A DNA stretch of 64,000 bases, taken from positions 59,353 through 123,352 of the forward strand of contig JACCGJ010001501.1 in assembly GCA_013407085.1 (NCBI GenBank), read 5' to 3'. Shown one piece after another: positions 46,940-60,400 of this stretch; within the stretch, counting starts at the first letter, position 1, and each line of letters opens with the position of its first letter. Under the pieces are notes generated by a model, which did not search any database, was not told where the DNA came from, and saw nothing but the letters and a program-made list of their open reading frames with translations. The stretch is from Atriophallophorus winterbourni (lineage: Eukaryota > Platyhelminthes > Trematoda > Plagiorchiida > Microphallidae). The position numbers were made by a program, and so were the translations under genes.

Positions 46940-49400
46940 TCAGGTTCCCTGCAATCGTTCAAACATAAATTCAAGGAGGTTATAGAATTTGCTTCACTAC
47001 ACAATCACATTAACAGCCAACTCGCTGGCGGGGTCTTGACCATCCTTCAATCCTTGACCTTGTCTTAACGCCTGAGGCAACCGCCGTAGAGGGCATACAA
47101 TACCTGGCACCACTGGGGAAGAGTGATCTTGTTGTGCTTTTGTTGGATTATGAATGTAGTGCCGAACGTTTGTGTGAACAGACGAAAGTCACAAGTAAAA
47201 TACAATTTGAATCTTTAAATATCAGTCTCCGGGATGCACACACTCATGAGATTTATACAATGGATCCTGGCTCATATTACAATCCGTTTCTAAATTATCT
47301 CAATTCGAAGATTTACGAAAACTCGATTTTTGTACCACACAAATGCAGCTACAACAACCAGTTTGTTATTCGGATTAGAACGAAGAAATGGTTAGCTGTT
47401 AAGCGAGAGTCTTGGGTAACTCATAAGAAGTTTGGTACGGAAGAAACTTGGAAACGATTCTGTAAGATACGGGATCAAGTCACTACTCTTGTAAGAGAAG
47501 ATCGCATGCAATTCCAATGGAACTTGCATAAGAAAATGGAAAAGAATCCTAAGCTTCTCTACAAGATAGTAAATGAACGATCAAAGATCAAACCAGGTGT
47601 ATTCTCTGTACTAACACCTAATGGATTGGCCCACACTGCCCCAGATACCGCTGACGCTTTAGCAACGTTTTACTCATTTGTCTTCAATCCCAAGCGTTGT
47701 ATACCATATCAACTTTCATCAAGTTCGCCACATTTCAAATTAATAAGTGAAATGAAAATCAACGAATACATGGTTGGGCGGGAACTTTGTCGACTAAACG
47801 AGAAGAAGTCCCCTTGCGCAGACAAAATTACCCACGCCGTACTTCGCTGGTGTCGCGTTGCTTTGACTGCTCCTCTCACTCGCATATTCAGTTTCAGCCT
47901 AAATGAAGTAAAAATACCACCGCAATGGAAAGCAGGGATGATAACTCCTATTTATAAAGGCGGTAGCCGTTCAGACACAGCAAACTATAGACCGGTAACG
48001 TTACTTCCGGTGATCTCCAAATTAATGGAACGCATTGTGACTGCGAGCATAAGAGAACATTTTGAAAACCAAAATATTTTGACCGCAGCACAACACGGTT
48101 TTCGAAGAGGTCGTTGCTGTTCATCTAACCTTCTTACAACGTTCGGGGATTGGACCAAGGCACTAGACGAACGTGAGGCTGTACATGCTTGCTACATCGA
48201 TATTTCCAGAGCTTCCGATAGAGTCAACCATGACATCTTAATTAAAAAGCTCGAATCCTCAGTAATAACGGGAATATTGATGAATTGGATAAGGGACTAT
48301 CTTACTGATAGACACGTCCAAGTTCGCGTTGACAGCACCTAATCTAGAAAAATAGACGTCACGAGTGGAGTTCTGCAAGGCTCGGTGCTTGTACCTCTTC
48401 TATTCTTGGTGTATATGAACGATATAGTAGAGGATATTGGATGCAACTTGATACTAATTGCCGATGATATTAAAATTTGGAAACGTGTCAGGTCTGTTAA
48501 TGACTGTATGGCATTACAACGGGATCTGCGCATTTTATTTCGTTGGTCTTAGTTGAATGAGTAACCATTTAACCCTGCGAAGTGTGAGATGATGCAGCTT
48601 AAGAAATCTCTGCACCACACGTATCAGCTTGGCATGCAAGATCTCGTCTGGACCACAGCAGAAAAAGATCTGGGTATCTGGGTTTCGTTTAACCTTAAGC
48701 CTGGACAGCATTGCCGAATGGTGTACAATAAAGCTTGCCGTATCTTGAGTCTTCTAAAAAGAATATTCCGGATTTTTACGCCCGAAACCCTACCCCGGGT
48801 AATTAACACGTATAAACGTCCTGTTATGGAATATTCCATCCAAACCTGGGCACCATGGCTGAGGAAGGACATCGAACTATTTGACAGGATTTATCATCGT
48901 GCTACAAAGTTGGTCTCCCGGTACAGAAATTTGACTCTCACAGAGCGAATGTTAAAACTGAACCTACAAGATTTTACCCGACGGCGGATACGTAGTGACC
49001 TCATGTTGACCTTCAAAATCCTGCCTTCTGTAAACCATCCCCTTAAACACTTGCTAAAGCCCAAAGACCTTACTAGAACACGAACACATTCAAAGGCTTT
49101 AAGCATTCCGCATTCTCGATTGGATATACGTCGTAATTTTTTCTCCGTAATAATTTGTTTCACTTGGAAATATTTGCCTGAAGAAATCACACGATCAGAA
49201 TCTGTTGAGGTTTTCGCCTCCAAACTCGATGAGTTTAAGACGAACCATGCGGTATACGAAAGTCCCTTTTGATTTTTGAGATATTTTATATTTTTTATAT
49301 ATTTTTATTTGTTCCATATACATTGTAATCCTATGGTTATTGTTAAGCTCAATGCTTTTTCTACCATACAATTTTCGGAGTTCTTAGTTCTTAGTTCTGA
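46940..49400 (+). mobile_element. CR1-like LINE, 5'-truncated, best preserved in window
   Basis: Begins in the end of the endonuclease region (..VEGIQYLAPLGKSD..), runs through the linker and RT as one frame to 49272, and ends with a 3' tail near 49400. In that frame there are only three stops, so it is comparatively young. It interrupts copy 2 of the large duplication and has no counterpart at 14.7 kb. Confidence 0.9.
47134..49272 (+). pseudogene. CR1-like reverse transcriptase, one frame with three stops
   Basis: RT motifs in order: SPCADKITHAVLRW (RT 0), MITPIYKGGSRSDTANYRPV, AAQHGFRRGRCCSSNLL, CYIDISRASDRVNHD (first catalytic Asp; Ser-Asp where Phe-Asp is usual), stop at 48340, then DVTSGVLQGSVL, LIADDIKIWK (catalytic ADD), stops near 48550-48562, then AEKDLGIWVS and the thumb ending near 49272. 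About 710 residues, against a typical 650-700 for a CR1 RT plus thumb. With stops it cannot make a full product. The 5' endonuclease is almost entirely missing. Confidence 0.9.
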
Positions 49401-49409
49401 ATACTAAAA

Positions 49410-49640
49410 TATGTATCAATTCCAGTTTTTGTTTGAAATATTATAAATACTCTGATGCCGACAACAATGGTACATTTTATTCATTTTTACGAACATAAAG
49501 ACCTAAAGACAGCAGCTAACTATCGGTTGATTAAATATTTACAATCTCTGCGTAAGCATTCTGCACCATGATAGACATGATCGAAAATCGATATTTCATG
49601 ACTTATTACAGAATTCTGTTTAGCATTGCTACTTAATAAA
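49410..49640. other. Unassigned
   Basis: Nothing recognised between the CR1 3' tail and the next repeat. Confidence 0.3.
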
Positions 49641-49649
49641 AATCAGTAG

Positions 49650-49860
49650 CAAATTGAAAAAAATTTCTGTCTATACACGAATCCAATGATTTGTATTTCC
49701 ATCGCACGCACCCTACGAACGTCTTCATCGTGTTCGAAATCACCAGCTAGGAACTGTACGGTCAGGATCCACACGACTTGAAACAATGGATACCGCGCCA
49801 TTGTTTCTTGAATTACAACCAACCTGTTCATTCACCTGTTTCAAAACAGATCTTGATTGG
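49650..49860 (-). repeat. Hammerhead-associated repeat, degraded
   Basis: Minus strand reads TTTCAAGTCGTGTGGATCC, then a drifted core CTGGTGATTTCGAACACGAT and GTTCGTAGGG. The 62-codon minus frame over it is only the repeat. Confidence 0.55.
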
Positions 49861-50509
49861 ATTAAACCAATGGTCATGCATATAAATACTCATTCAAGTT
49901 TATTGTTATCACACAGACACATACACGATTGCTTATTTTGCGATATTAGCATTCCTTATGTAGTGGATTTAGATTTTGTTTCACGTGCATTGTATCAATG
50001 AACGAATGGTAAAGAACTTGTGCTGGTGATGGATGAGTACAAATGCAGCATGTAACGAGAGACCATTAACAGTATTTATGGACGAGAAAAGTAAGAAAAC
50101 TAGCGCTATTTTCAGATTCTTGATGCATATTGCGTTTTTTGATGTAAAGTTTGGCTCGGCACTTATTCACCAAAGTTAAAGATCACTCTGTTTTCCTCCG
50201 AAACACATAAGGCTCCCGCATTTACAAGAACATCGAGCTAAATAACATTTCCTGATGCGGCTTATTTTCAAGAAGAATTAGTTTAACATTTTGACTCTGA
50301 ATTACATCAGTTTCAAACTTGTTACAATGTTTCTGGTGAGCCAAATAATAGGCATATTCATCGGAAAAGGTCGTCCATAACGATGGAAAACTATGCAATA
50401 TCAAAGTTACATATCTTCTGAAAATGTCGTTTTAATTCAAACTGTTCAGATCTGTTATTAAATTCATTCGGTCGATGTCGACCATGAGTATATATACGCA
50501 ATCACTTTA

Positions 50510-50760
50510 CAATTTCAAACGCATGCGTATCCCAATCCTAGCGCTTATACCGGATAAGTGCACACAGCAAGATACCGGTCGTGCGTTGTGCGCGTGATGG
50601 AAATGTATGCAAATAAACTTTTGAATGTCTGTGTTTCATAAGCTCACAGTCTTTCATTTTCTGCAAAGCTCAAGGTGTCAGAGTTCGAGTTAATGTTACG
50701 CAATATTTCTTTTGCACGTCAACATATGCTGATACACTGGGTCACACAGCTGGATGCCGA
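50510..50760 (+). repeat. Hammerhead-associated repeat
   Basis: Core near 50548-50585: CGGATAAGTGCACACAGCAA then GATACCGGTCGTGCG. The GGTC/GTGC side is intact. Counterpart of 15110-15360. Confidence 0.6.
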
Positions 50761-51889
50761 GAATTATGCAACTTCTCGATAAAAAAGAAAAATATAACAT
50801 TTCTATTTGAGTATTTATATAATCAAAGTTCAAAAGTGTATGAGATATACATCGCTCCCAATCTGTTTTGGAAAAGGCACTTACAAAAAATCTTTGTCAT
50901 ATACTGCCAGACAAACTTCCTTCAATTCGTCAATCTATTCCCCGAACATATTTCTTTAAACCCAAGTTAGTAACGTTAATAGGTTTTTTAATTCAACTGT
51001 AAATTAGAATTATTTATCGTCATCTTTATGATTTGAAACCGCTGTCAGAATTTATTACCAGTTCGATAGCAATGTGTGAAAACTTGCGTTTTTAGACAAA
51101 TTAATGTACAAAAATTTCGTATCTCCTTTCTTCTAGTTTCTTCTATTCAAACCAGTGGCAATTTGTCTATTGAATATCGACATCCTATGTTTTCAGAACA
51201 AGAATATTCATTCAATTTCCAGATGTAACCCCAATCTACCAATTTTTATGTAAATCTCAAAGGCTTCTGGCCCGTCAGATCAAAGTCACAGAGCATATTG
51301 TCTTCATTTTTTGTCTTTTTGATTGCAACAACATATGTCGTCATCACAAAATTATAATATTCCACAAACAGCCCTTCTACACAGGTCTAGGAATATAACT
51401 TAATGCCGGGCTTAGCAAATTGATGAACAAGAGGTACATCCGTAGGGGGCCATGATTTTGATTTGTCCACACATGATGATATTGACCCCGGCCGATGTGA
51501 ATATGATGCATATTGAGGTGTTATAACTCAGGAATAGCGATATATGTTAGTACAATTGAAGCTGAGAACATAGGGTGAGAAGAAGATCGGCAGCGTTTAT
51601 TTGTAGCGCCATCTGGCGATACGCCGAGTTGTCGGAGATTAATTCAAATTAGTTTGAAAGGGATACAGTTTGAACAGCAATCAGCAACGATGTCCGTGAG
51701 AAGTAGGAAGTAGATATTGGCGTAACAAACGCCGAAGATTTGGATAACATATATAGCGAAATATAAAGGGAATGAAATGCTAGAAGCTAATACGCAACAA
51801 ACTAGAAGATAATTGGTCATGTTCCTAATATATTATAATGTTACATGAAACTAACTCAGGCATACATTAGTGCAGTAATAGTTTCATTA

Positions 51890-52270
51890 GGATCCCATTT
51901 TTTCTACTGCTAAAGTTTCCCGAACCCGATGACTCGTCGATGGTAATCATTTATCAAAAACGTAATTTAGTTTGAATGCAAATGTATTTGAGTATTTCGA
52001 TGAATCGATCATGCGAACTATCATGCTCGCTGCAAAAGAAACAATAAGTTATTCGATGAAGAAAAACAAAAAAATGATGACAAAACCTCATTTAAAACTA
52101 TTCAAAATTTTAGCATGCGAGTAATTTTGATGCAAACAAATTCACTTAAATACACTGGAATTATATATACTGAAAACCATAATCGTTATATAAGACATCT
52201 CTTTTGAGACGAAATCTTGATGCAAATAATAAAAGTCAGTTTGAAGATAAAATCTCAAGCAATGTGATGT
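51890..52270. repeat. Dispersed repeat R2, copy 3
   Basis: Third copy of 12260-12690. Confidence 0.7.
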
Positions 52271-53620
52271 ACATTTATCTTTTTATTAAATCTATCTTTC
52301 AGAAAATCGTCACATAATTTTTGAGATGTGTCATTGTAGAAAATTATTGTTAAGATGATTATAATGTTCTTTCAAGATTATTTCTAGAATGTCCTTTTAG
52401 GCAACAGAGATTTCGCGTGAAACGATTCTGATGCGACCATAGAGAAACAAAAATTTCAGATCACACATGAACCGCGAAGGAAGAATTCATTCGCCCTAAA
52501 TTAATTGAGCAATTGAAATGACGTGAAAAATTACGTTTTTTTGAAATAATGCTTTCGATATGATCGATCACTTTCTCTTTAATACGTTGTGCAAACGGAA
52601 ATCTAGAAAAACTTAGAATACAGTAAAATTCTTCGTGTTTTACAATTCGAAATTAGTAGATAATTTTTAAACACAGAACCGGATGTGAAATCGTTTTTTT
52701 AACTATAGCGTCGAATGCTGTATATTTTAAGTACTACAATGAACACTGTACAACCAATAGCTACGTCGTGTCCCTTTTGATAATAAATGTGGTAGCAGAG
52801 CTACGTTTGCTTAAAAACCGCTTCGTCAAACAAATCCTCATCAAAGAGAAGTTGAGAGGAATGTATTATACTGATTTCAACGTATTGCTTTTATTCCGAA
52901 AAAAGACCAATTAGACAATTAGATTATTGTGAGCATTATTGCATCTTTAGATCAGATAAATGATTTGAAAAGTTTCGACATCTCAAGCACGTGAAAAAGA
53001 AGAAATACTTCTCTTGTAGTTTACAATTTGAGAGCATCTTTTCCCAATTCATGGAGTCAAAATCAGCAACAATGTTATTTCATTTTACCGCAATTGTTGT
53101 CTGACCTTTGTTCAACGTCCAGATTTCAACACAATACCGATAAGATCATTTGGAATATGACCGGTTACCATTTTGTTGTCATGAACCAGGTATGGTAGTA
53201 AGGTGACTTAAATTATTTTAAATCTATCTGAAAGAGGTGGGTTTAATAAAATATGAACAAATGTACAATCGATATTGAAACCTTTCCAGAAAATGGTGGT
53301 CAGGTACACGATACGTAAAAATGCACATACCGATAATCCTGAAATCGCGTAAAAGTTTATTTAATAACTTTGGATTAAACTTTTTCGCACTTAAAATGCT
53401 TTAGTCAGGCATTTTATTATTACCTGAACAACATATTTAAACCAAAATTAGCAGAAAGAATATTTTGAAATAATTCATTGGATTGCTCTATGCAACAAAT
53501 GTAAGGCTGTATGAATTCAATTGTGAAATGTTTTCTAGTGAATAAAAACAAAAGCATTCGCAATAGCGATCTGCATTCGATAGAATGTACGATTGTATTT
53601 ATGAATAAAAAAGCACCTTT
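52270..53620. other. Duplicated non-coding segment
   Basis: Collinear with 16870-18080; no gene recognised. Confidence 0.4.
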
Positions 53621-53629
53621 TTATGTTTT

Positions 53630-54280
53630 TCAATGACCCACCCTACGACAGGTATCTTGCTGTTTGCACTCATCTAGTAGTGACAGTAGGATCAGGATAC
53701 GCATGCACATGAATCACTGCAAGATTTGTACAACCGTTGCGTTTGTATCCCACGGTTAAATAAGGTTGACAAGACCCACCTGCTCAATCACATGGGTAAA
53801 CGCACAGGACATGGAGATTATGATGAGTCCTTTGTTTCTAGCGCATGCAGATCCTGCTCGTACTGGTCCTACATGATGTGCGCAATAAGCACGAAACACA
53901 CATGAGATGTGTTATGGATATGCATGCAAATGAGCACTTAGGTTCATGGATATGGGTTTAACCCTATTATACATTTGTTTGGACACATGTGATTGAACAG
54001 GTTTGTCGTACCACACTCAAGTAACAGTGGCATACAAGCGCCTAATTGTTCACCATTCCTCCACTGTTTCAAGCGCATGCGGATCCTGATCATACCGTCC
54101 ATACCTAATGCGAACAATCGTTACTAAACCTAAGTGGGTAAGTGTTGAGAAATGCAAACAAATATGTATCTTGTGCAAGAGCATAGGTTTTAAACCAATC
54201 AACATATGATTGGACGCATGAAGTTGAACAGGTTGGTGGTACCAACAAAATCAACAGTGGATTAGAATCGCAACTCGTTC
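53630..54280. repeat. Hammerhead-associated repeats: one minus, two plus
   Basis: Same arrangement as 18085-18720 and 27120-27680. Plus-oriented starts near 53840 and 54065, about 225 bp apart. Confidence 0.6.
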
Positions 54281-54349
54281 ACCATTGTATTTAATTTGGC
54301 AAACATTTCGCATAAGTTTACTTATTTTGTTTAAATCATACAGAACGAT

Positions 54350-54619
54350 TAGTATTGTTTGGAATATTTGTAGTTCGAGTCGTTGTTGTGGCTTACTTGA
54401 ATTTGTTCTCTGAGCTTGTTGAGCTTGCATCGGACGTTTTGTTGCCAGACTAGGCAACATCTTCAGCGATTGTTGGCAAATTGACTGCTCGAAGTGGCAC
54501 TGACGATGGTATTTCGCCGGTATTTGCCAACAATCGCTAAAGATGCTGCCTAGTCTGGCAACGAAACTTCCGATACAAACTCAACAAGCTCGGAGAACAA
54601 ATTCAAGTAAGCTACAACA
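54350..54619. mobile_element. Fold-back insertion with 13-bp target duplication
   Basis: Arms 54384-54481 and 54522-54619 are about 98 bp, mostly complementary, around a 40-bp spacer. The 13-bp CATACAGAACGAT stands on both sides (54337-54349 and 54618-54630). The other three blocks have a single version of that site and no hairpin, so this is an insertion. No open frame of note inside. Confidence 0.85.
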
Positions 54620-54691
54620 TACAGAACGATATTTTTATTTATTTATCAAACACGGTTTGCGTAATTTAGTGGAGCTTTAACCTTCACTCAC

Positions 54692-54818
54692 CATTTTTCC
54701 TTTGTTTTTTCGATTTATTTTTCACTTTTTCATTCTTCAGGTTCGATTTTTCAGTTTTTGGTTTAGAGCTCCATTTCGTCGGTTTCACCTTAGGTTTGAA
54801 ACCTTTAGCTCCCCTCAT
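54692..54818 (-). CDS. Basic exon, block 3
   Basis: 127 nt: ATG, 42 codons, one G, then GTGAGTG. Open throughout; starts MRGAKGFKPKVKPTKWSSK and is about 40 percent Lys/Arg, like a nuclear or nucleic-acid-binding tail. The upstream sequence offers a possible acceptor (TTTTCAG, 7 bases before ATG) that would put the exon start in a different phase, so ATG as a start is my preferred reading. The equivalents in blocks 2 and 4 share KP..W and the donor. Confidence 0.45.
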
Positions 54819-55639
54819 TTTTGAACTGAAAATTGATTAATATTATCATATTACACTGAATTCTATTCAACTACAACCACATTTCCAATCATCAGACCTA
54901 ATAATCCTTGCTTCAATAAGTAACAAATTTCGTAAAATGAATGGGTCAGTTTTGTGTTTGCATTTTCCCTAACATCTTCGGAATCATTCCGTTTTATAAA
55001 TACAATCTCGCCGCAAACAAAATCAATTATCAAAGAATTAATAGTTGTGTTTTAATTGCATATCGTTTTCTGATGAACCAATGGTGAGAGCTTCGCTGTT
55101 CTAACGCAAACAAAACCCGATCAATCTGGCATTGTCTGATGAGTTTTAACAACATAAATGCGGTCGTACAGCGTGCGTGATGACATGCATGCAAATGAGG
55201 ATTTATATATATATTGTTTTATTATCAATTTTTAAAATAATGTTTTTAGGTTTGGATCTATTTATTTTATCACAAACTGATGTTGTCATTGGCATTCTTG
55301 GTTGGATATATAACATGCAGGTAAATCTTGTTACCCGCAGCTTTTAGAATGTATAAACAGACCGATTCAGAAGCAACAACCCCGCTTGCGGTGCACACAG
55401 ACTATAATATACACAGTTTTACTTCAGTAAGACGTGGCTGAATGTCACACGTATGATAATCACTTTGTTCAATAATTCAATTCAACGTCATGCAAACGAT
55501 TCGTACTTCATTATACATTTTGCCATAAATTGTGATAACAAGTACATTTTCCATTTCCAGATTCCGTGATATCGCCGTATGTAAGATATAACTTCTTTAA
55601 CTTGCATCCACATATTACACATCCACACTCCGCATATTT

Positions 55640-55880
55640 GTACATCTTTTCTTAGTAGGGGCAGTGTTCACTAAGAAAGGCCTACCAAATGCTGTTGCAT
55701 CAAATACAATTTTCTAGAGTGTGCTGGTAGTTTGTGTCGTTAGACAATGTGAGCTCTCGTAACTACCACCAAAGTGCTCAATCATAGGTGCCCAAACAAA
55801 TTTTGGCGGATTAAACACACTCCGATAAATAAAGTTTCTTATTTGCAAACATTTTTTGATGCATGCCATTGAGGATATTT
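55640..55880 (-). pseudogene. Block 3 copy of the 19501 frame
   Basis: MACIKKCLQIRNFIYRS..WAPMIEHFGGSYESSHC is open for about 60 codons, then stops. Similar to block 1 in the EHxGxSY part. Confidence 0.45.
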
Positions 55881-56424
55881 GGACCGTAATTTAACGAATA
55901 ATGAGGGATATAAAATTAGTATTACATTTCGCTTTTTCAATGACCGAAATCAATCATTTAGATGTGCGACCGAATTGCTGATTGTCCTCTAATTTTTTAT
56001 CTTGTTTACCGGTTGTCGAATTTTGATATCAATATTTAAATAATTCGAAATAAGATAAATGTTAAGGTGAACTCACCGCATTTTTAAAGCTGGGATCAAA
56101 ATTTCACCGAGACAAAATGTTTGAAATTATAAATAGTTATAAATGTATTAAGAAATGAATAGAAGCGTTGTATTTGTCATTAATTTGGTTGTGATACAAT
56201 GCCGCAATACTTTGTGCTAATTCGAATTGTTAAGTTTATCAAGTAAAGCTGACTTAGCATGCATTCGTAATGAAAGTAAATCTGGACGATATTATTCTGA
56301 GAGACGAATTTTCAGTGGATACTTAAAATTTTGACATTTATTTTCAGGAATAAAACTAGTCAATATGTTATAAATGTTCAACATTTCTAGAAATATTTGA
56401 TAAATTAGATAAAAATATAATAAT

Positions 56425-56720
56425 CATTTGCATGCTTTTCCATCACATACAGCCCACGCCTGGTTTCGTGTTGTTTGCACTCATCAAGTTGGGACAGTTA
56501 GATCAGGATCCGCATGCGCTTGAAACAGTGGAGGAATGGTAAACAAGGAGCGCTTGTATGCCACTGTTGGATTAGGCTGGAACGACCAACCTGTTTAATC
56601 ACATGTCCAAACACATGTTTAATGTGTTAAAACCCATAACCATGATACAAAATAATCATTTGCATGCTTTTCCATCACATAAACCCCGCGACAGGTTTCG
56701 TGCTGTTAATGTGTCAAAAT
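56425..56720 (-). repeat. Hammerhead-associated repeats, two partial copies
   Basis: First copy, minus: TTGATGAGTGCAAACAACACGAAACC then AGGCGTGGGC. Stem II and the GAAA box are intact, but box 1 begins T instead of C and the cleavage side reads GGC. The second partial copy (56640-56720) retains GCACGAAACCTGTCGCGGGG. Inserted in the block 3 sequence, splitting the region that corresponds to 20260-20330. Confidence 0.7.
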
Positions 56721-57409
56721 AAAACTAGCCAATATGTTATAAATGTTAAACGTTTCTGGAAATATTTGATAAATTAGATAAAAATATGTACGTCATTCTT
56801 TTTCGTTAAAGGCGACCATAATCAATAATGCTGCTTTTTTATTTGTCAAAACAAAACTATCAGCTGCTGTGATTATTATTTGCGGTGATCGATGGGGTGC
56901 AATTATTGCTCGTTCCTTTATTCTACGCATTGTACACATAAGTATTGGACGAAATGAGGTCATTATAGTTCAGCTCAAGGCTCACTGAACCTGATCTTAC
57001 GGTCTGCAACTAATTTGCAAACATCCATAAACCAGTAGTGGTGTGTATGGGATGAGGATGCGAGCACAACAATACATATAGTTCAGTATCTTCACACATT
57101 ATTCTATTTCGTTTAAGAAATACAAATCTTATCAGTCGATGTATCATGGCCGCAACCATCGACATAAATGTCTCGTTGTTATGCTACAGTCTATTCAGTT
57201 TATAATTTTTCTGCGACTGGGTAAATAACTTAAAAGTATTCCTTTAGGTAATTTCGGTTTGGAATAAGAATGTTTAGTGCATTTCCTCCATTTTTGCATT
57301 GATGAATATTTATAGTCCTCGATATCGATAGGTGATATACAAGCGTTTCGAATGAATAAACAGTTCAATTTGGTTAAATCAATAATTCCTGCATCGCTCA
57401 AAGCAAAAG

Positions 57410-60400
57410 GTATTACTCGATCGATCAGGGTAACGGCGTGGTCTACGATTAGCTTACAGACAACTCTACACAGCGCGCACAATTGAATGAAGTTACGTGC
57501 AGAGCTAAATTGTCATTTGATGTGCATTGATAGTTGCCATCAACTAGTTTTAAAGCTCAAATCTAATGGCCTCCAAATGTAAAATAAAAACATTATAACA
57601 ACAATTTGAATAATATTCCAGTTGATAAAATGTCTAATAAAATTGTTGACAAATTCGTTTCGGTAAAACTTCAATATTACCATGGATATCATGAGAAATT
57701 ACTAATTTCCAGCTCCGTTATCCGTTGAAATGAAGTTAAATAACTAAGCATTTCAATAGGCAATAAAAAATTATATTTTGGTTCCACAACATATTTTTCA
57801 TTCAATTATGAAAATATGATCTCTTGAAACCCACAAAGTTTAATTTAAATTATTCCAATGGAATTTCCCAAAAGTAGAATATAAGTGTACGGATTAACAC
57901 CGTAGTTAAATATTCGGTTTTGTGATATCTGCCCTAGCGCTGAACAAAAATTAACTTTTTTAGTTGTACGTCAAATACGAACAAAAGTATCGAAATCTAC
58001 CTAGTGGAAAATCGCAAATAACTAGTCTTTTTAGTCGACCGGCGTCCATTGCACCCCGGGGAGGTGATCTGTGTTCAGCATCCAGCTTGCAGACGACGAT
58101 TTACTCAGTGCCTCATAAATTAGCAGTGAAGAGCTATTTTTTCCACCTCGTATGGTCAATGCCAATAGCTTCCATATATAATTTGCCAAGGTCTTTGTAC
58201 AGCAAATGCGATTTAAGAATTGTAAGACTTTTATTTTCAACTCAATATAGATAGGAGTGTATGGAATACGAGAATTTCATATTCTGCAGAAGTGACCAAG
58301 ACAATATAGACAGCGCTGCATTAGTAGTGTGAACATGCTCTCTGTGCAAGCTTTTGAAGCAATCCTGCATTAGTTCATTTTGTACATCTATGATATGTAT
58401 TTTACGACGGACGCGTCTTAAAGAAAAACGATTCAGCATTCGTTCGTATCTTGATTCAGTAATTCAATTATCACTGCTGCAAGCTTTAGTATTTAGTACG
58501 CCAAGATTCATACTTCATATTTGTATTTCCAGTCAACTTGTGGTTACCCAAAACACGAGAGTTTGATCGGGGCAAAATAGCAGCTGATCTGTTATTACGC
58601 TTGTCAATCTAGCGAGAGGTTATCTGCAATTGGTTTACCAAGATACGTGAAATTGTGTACTGGTTCAAGATGACAGTTTTCAATAGTGATCGTTGGAGGC
58701 CATACAATCCCCTGACCGAGGAATTTGGTTTTTCTCATTGCTAACCCAGTGTATAGGCATGCCTACGAGAAATAGTTCAATAGCGAGTGTGAATGTTCAT
58801 CGAGTGAGGTTTAATGACTACATAGTCAGCAAGCAGTCTGTCACGGAGTAGCACATCCCTTGCTTTCGTTTGTGCTCTTAAACGCTTCAGAATAAAAATC
58901 TTGAAATCACATCGCGTGCATAGGTAAAAACCTTCTGATCTTCTAAATGAAGCATGCTTTATCCTTGTTTCAAGTCTCGGCGAATTTAAAATAATTTTAA
59001 ACTGAAACCATTAAAATAGACTAAGTCGATCATTTTTGAAAGGAAAGTAATAACCGGTTTTATCAATCATTTAGGGCAGACCATACGATCAAGAATTTTG
59101 GAAACCCTCTCTCAGTTGTAGAACGATTCCTATAAATCAATAAAAACAGCGCACAATGGCATAAGTTTTCACGACAATGTTCTTGAAGTTATCCTAGGGA
59201 GAAGATCATGTCAATGTTTGGTCTTACATTACGAAAGCTAAATTGAGATTTGAAGTAAATGAAATAGGAAATGGTAAATAGGCTGTGAAAAAGCTGTTAT
59301 ACAGAATTCAATAAGCACAGATGTAATTCTGTCGTCAACACGGGTCTTTCCATTGCCCTATTAAGGTTACCAAGAGTGAAGTGGGTTTGTAGTGATTTTC
59401 AATGGTTGAAAACGCTCAATATTTTGAAGTGCATGCGGTAAAACGTTCATCACCGTAGAATACAGAAAGGTCAACTGTACTATTCCTCCTTCAACCTGCT
59501 AAGTTTTCTTGACAATCGGGTTAGAAGATACAGATTTAATTACACCAATTGCACTCTTGATCCCGTTACATATAGAGTGGAAATATCAATTATCCACACT
59601 TTTGATTAATTATCCCAATTTCAGTCCAATAAACGTTTGCACGTCACCTTATTTCTAGCTGCCCTTAGAAGTTTGAAGTACTCAAGTTTTGGTAAATATT
59701 TCATCTACAAGAAGTCTGACCGTTTCTCAGAAGCACTTGTTTCGCAACAGTCGCTAGTTCGAGCTTTCTTTGGACCGTTAGTGGAAAGTGCCACCTGGTT
59801 TATGCAGATTTTGAGCGAGTCCTAGTGTTTAGAATCCAAATATGATTGAGTTGTTTTGTTGAACGCAGTTTTGAAATTATTTGCATGTCCCAAGGCTAGA
59901 TGAGGTTAGAAATTATGAGTCACATCTATCCTTGGCTTAGTAAGTAATTTGGTTGAAAATAATCAAATGTGTGGGGAATACAGTTAATTGCAAACCAGTA
60001 AATGATCGGTGTCAACATCCGCGCTTTGATTAGATCTTCTAAGTATTACGCTATACAAGGTAGGAAGCGTAACACGAATAAGATCAAGCTGATGCAAGAG
60101 AATCTACTGAATTTCTTTTTCCAAAAGAAATAATCCTTGAAAGAAGTTGTTACTAACAAAAAGATTACACTTTGTGCACAGTTTAAAAGTACAATGTTAT
60201 TTCTGAGATCGAACCTTTTTCGAGATTTCTGAGACAGATATGCCTAAACTTGAAATCTGCACCAAATCTGGCTTCGAGTTCACCGAATAACCATACTCAA
60301 TCTTTTATATGAGCCTTTCTGGGTACTTATGTGAGCTTATAATAAAAAGCGTTTTTTCAGCAATATGCCACCGAGATAGCCGGTACACAAACAATGACGA

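Larger units (their letters stand above)
44430..57200. repeat. Segmental duplication, copy 2
   Basis: Collinear with 12700-20700; anchors are listed at copy 1. Contains the additional CR1-like element and the fold-back insertion, both absent from copy 1, which orders those events after the duplication, or their loss from copy 1. Confidence 0.8.

Noticed and set aside
49643..49831. 62-codon minus-strand frame with a hydrophobic start
   Set aside because: It is a degraded hammerhead-associated repeat read by chance; the family start and core can be followed through it.
57195..57482. 95-codon minus-strand frame
   Set aside because: Part of it matches the family A 3' region also seen at 32370-32450; not a separate gene.
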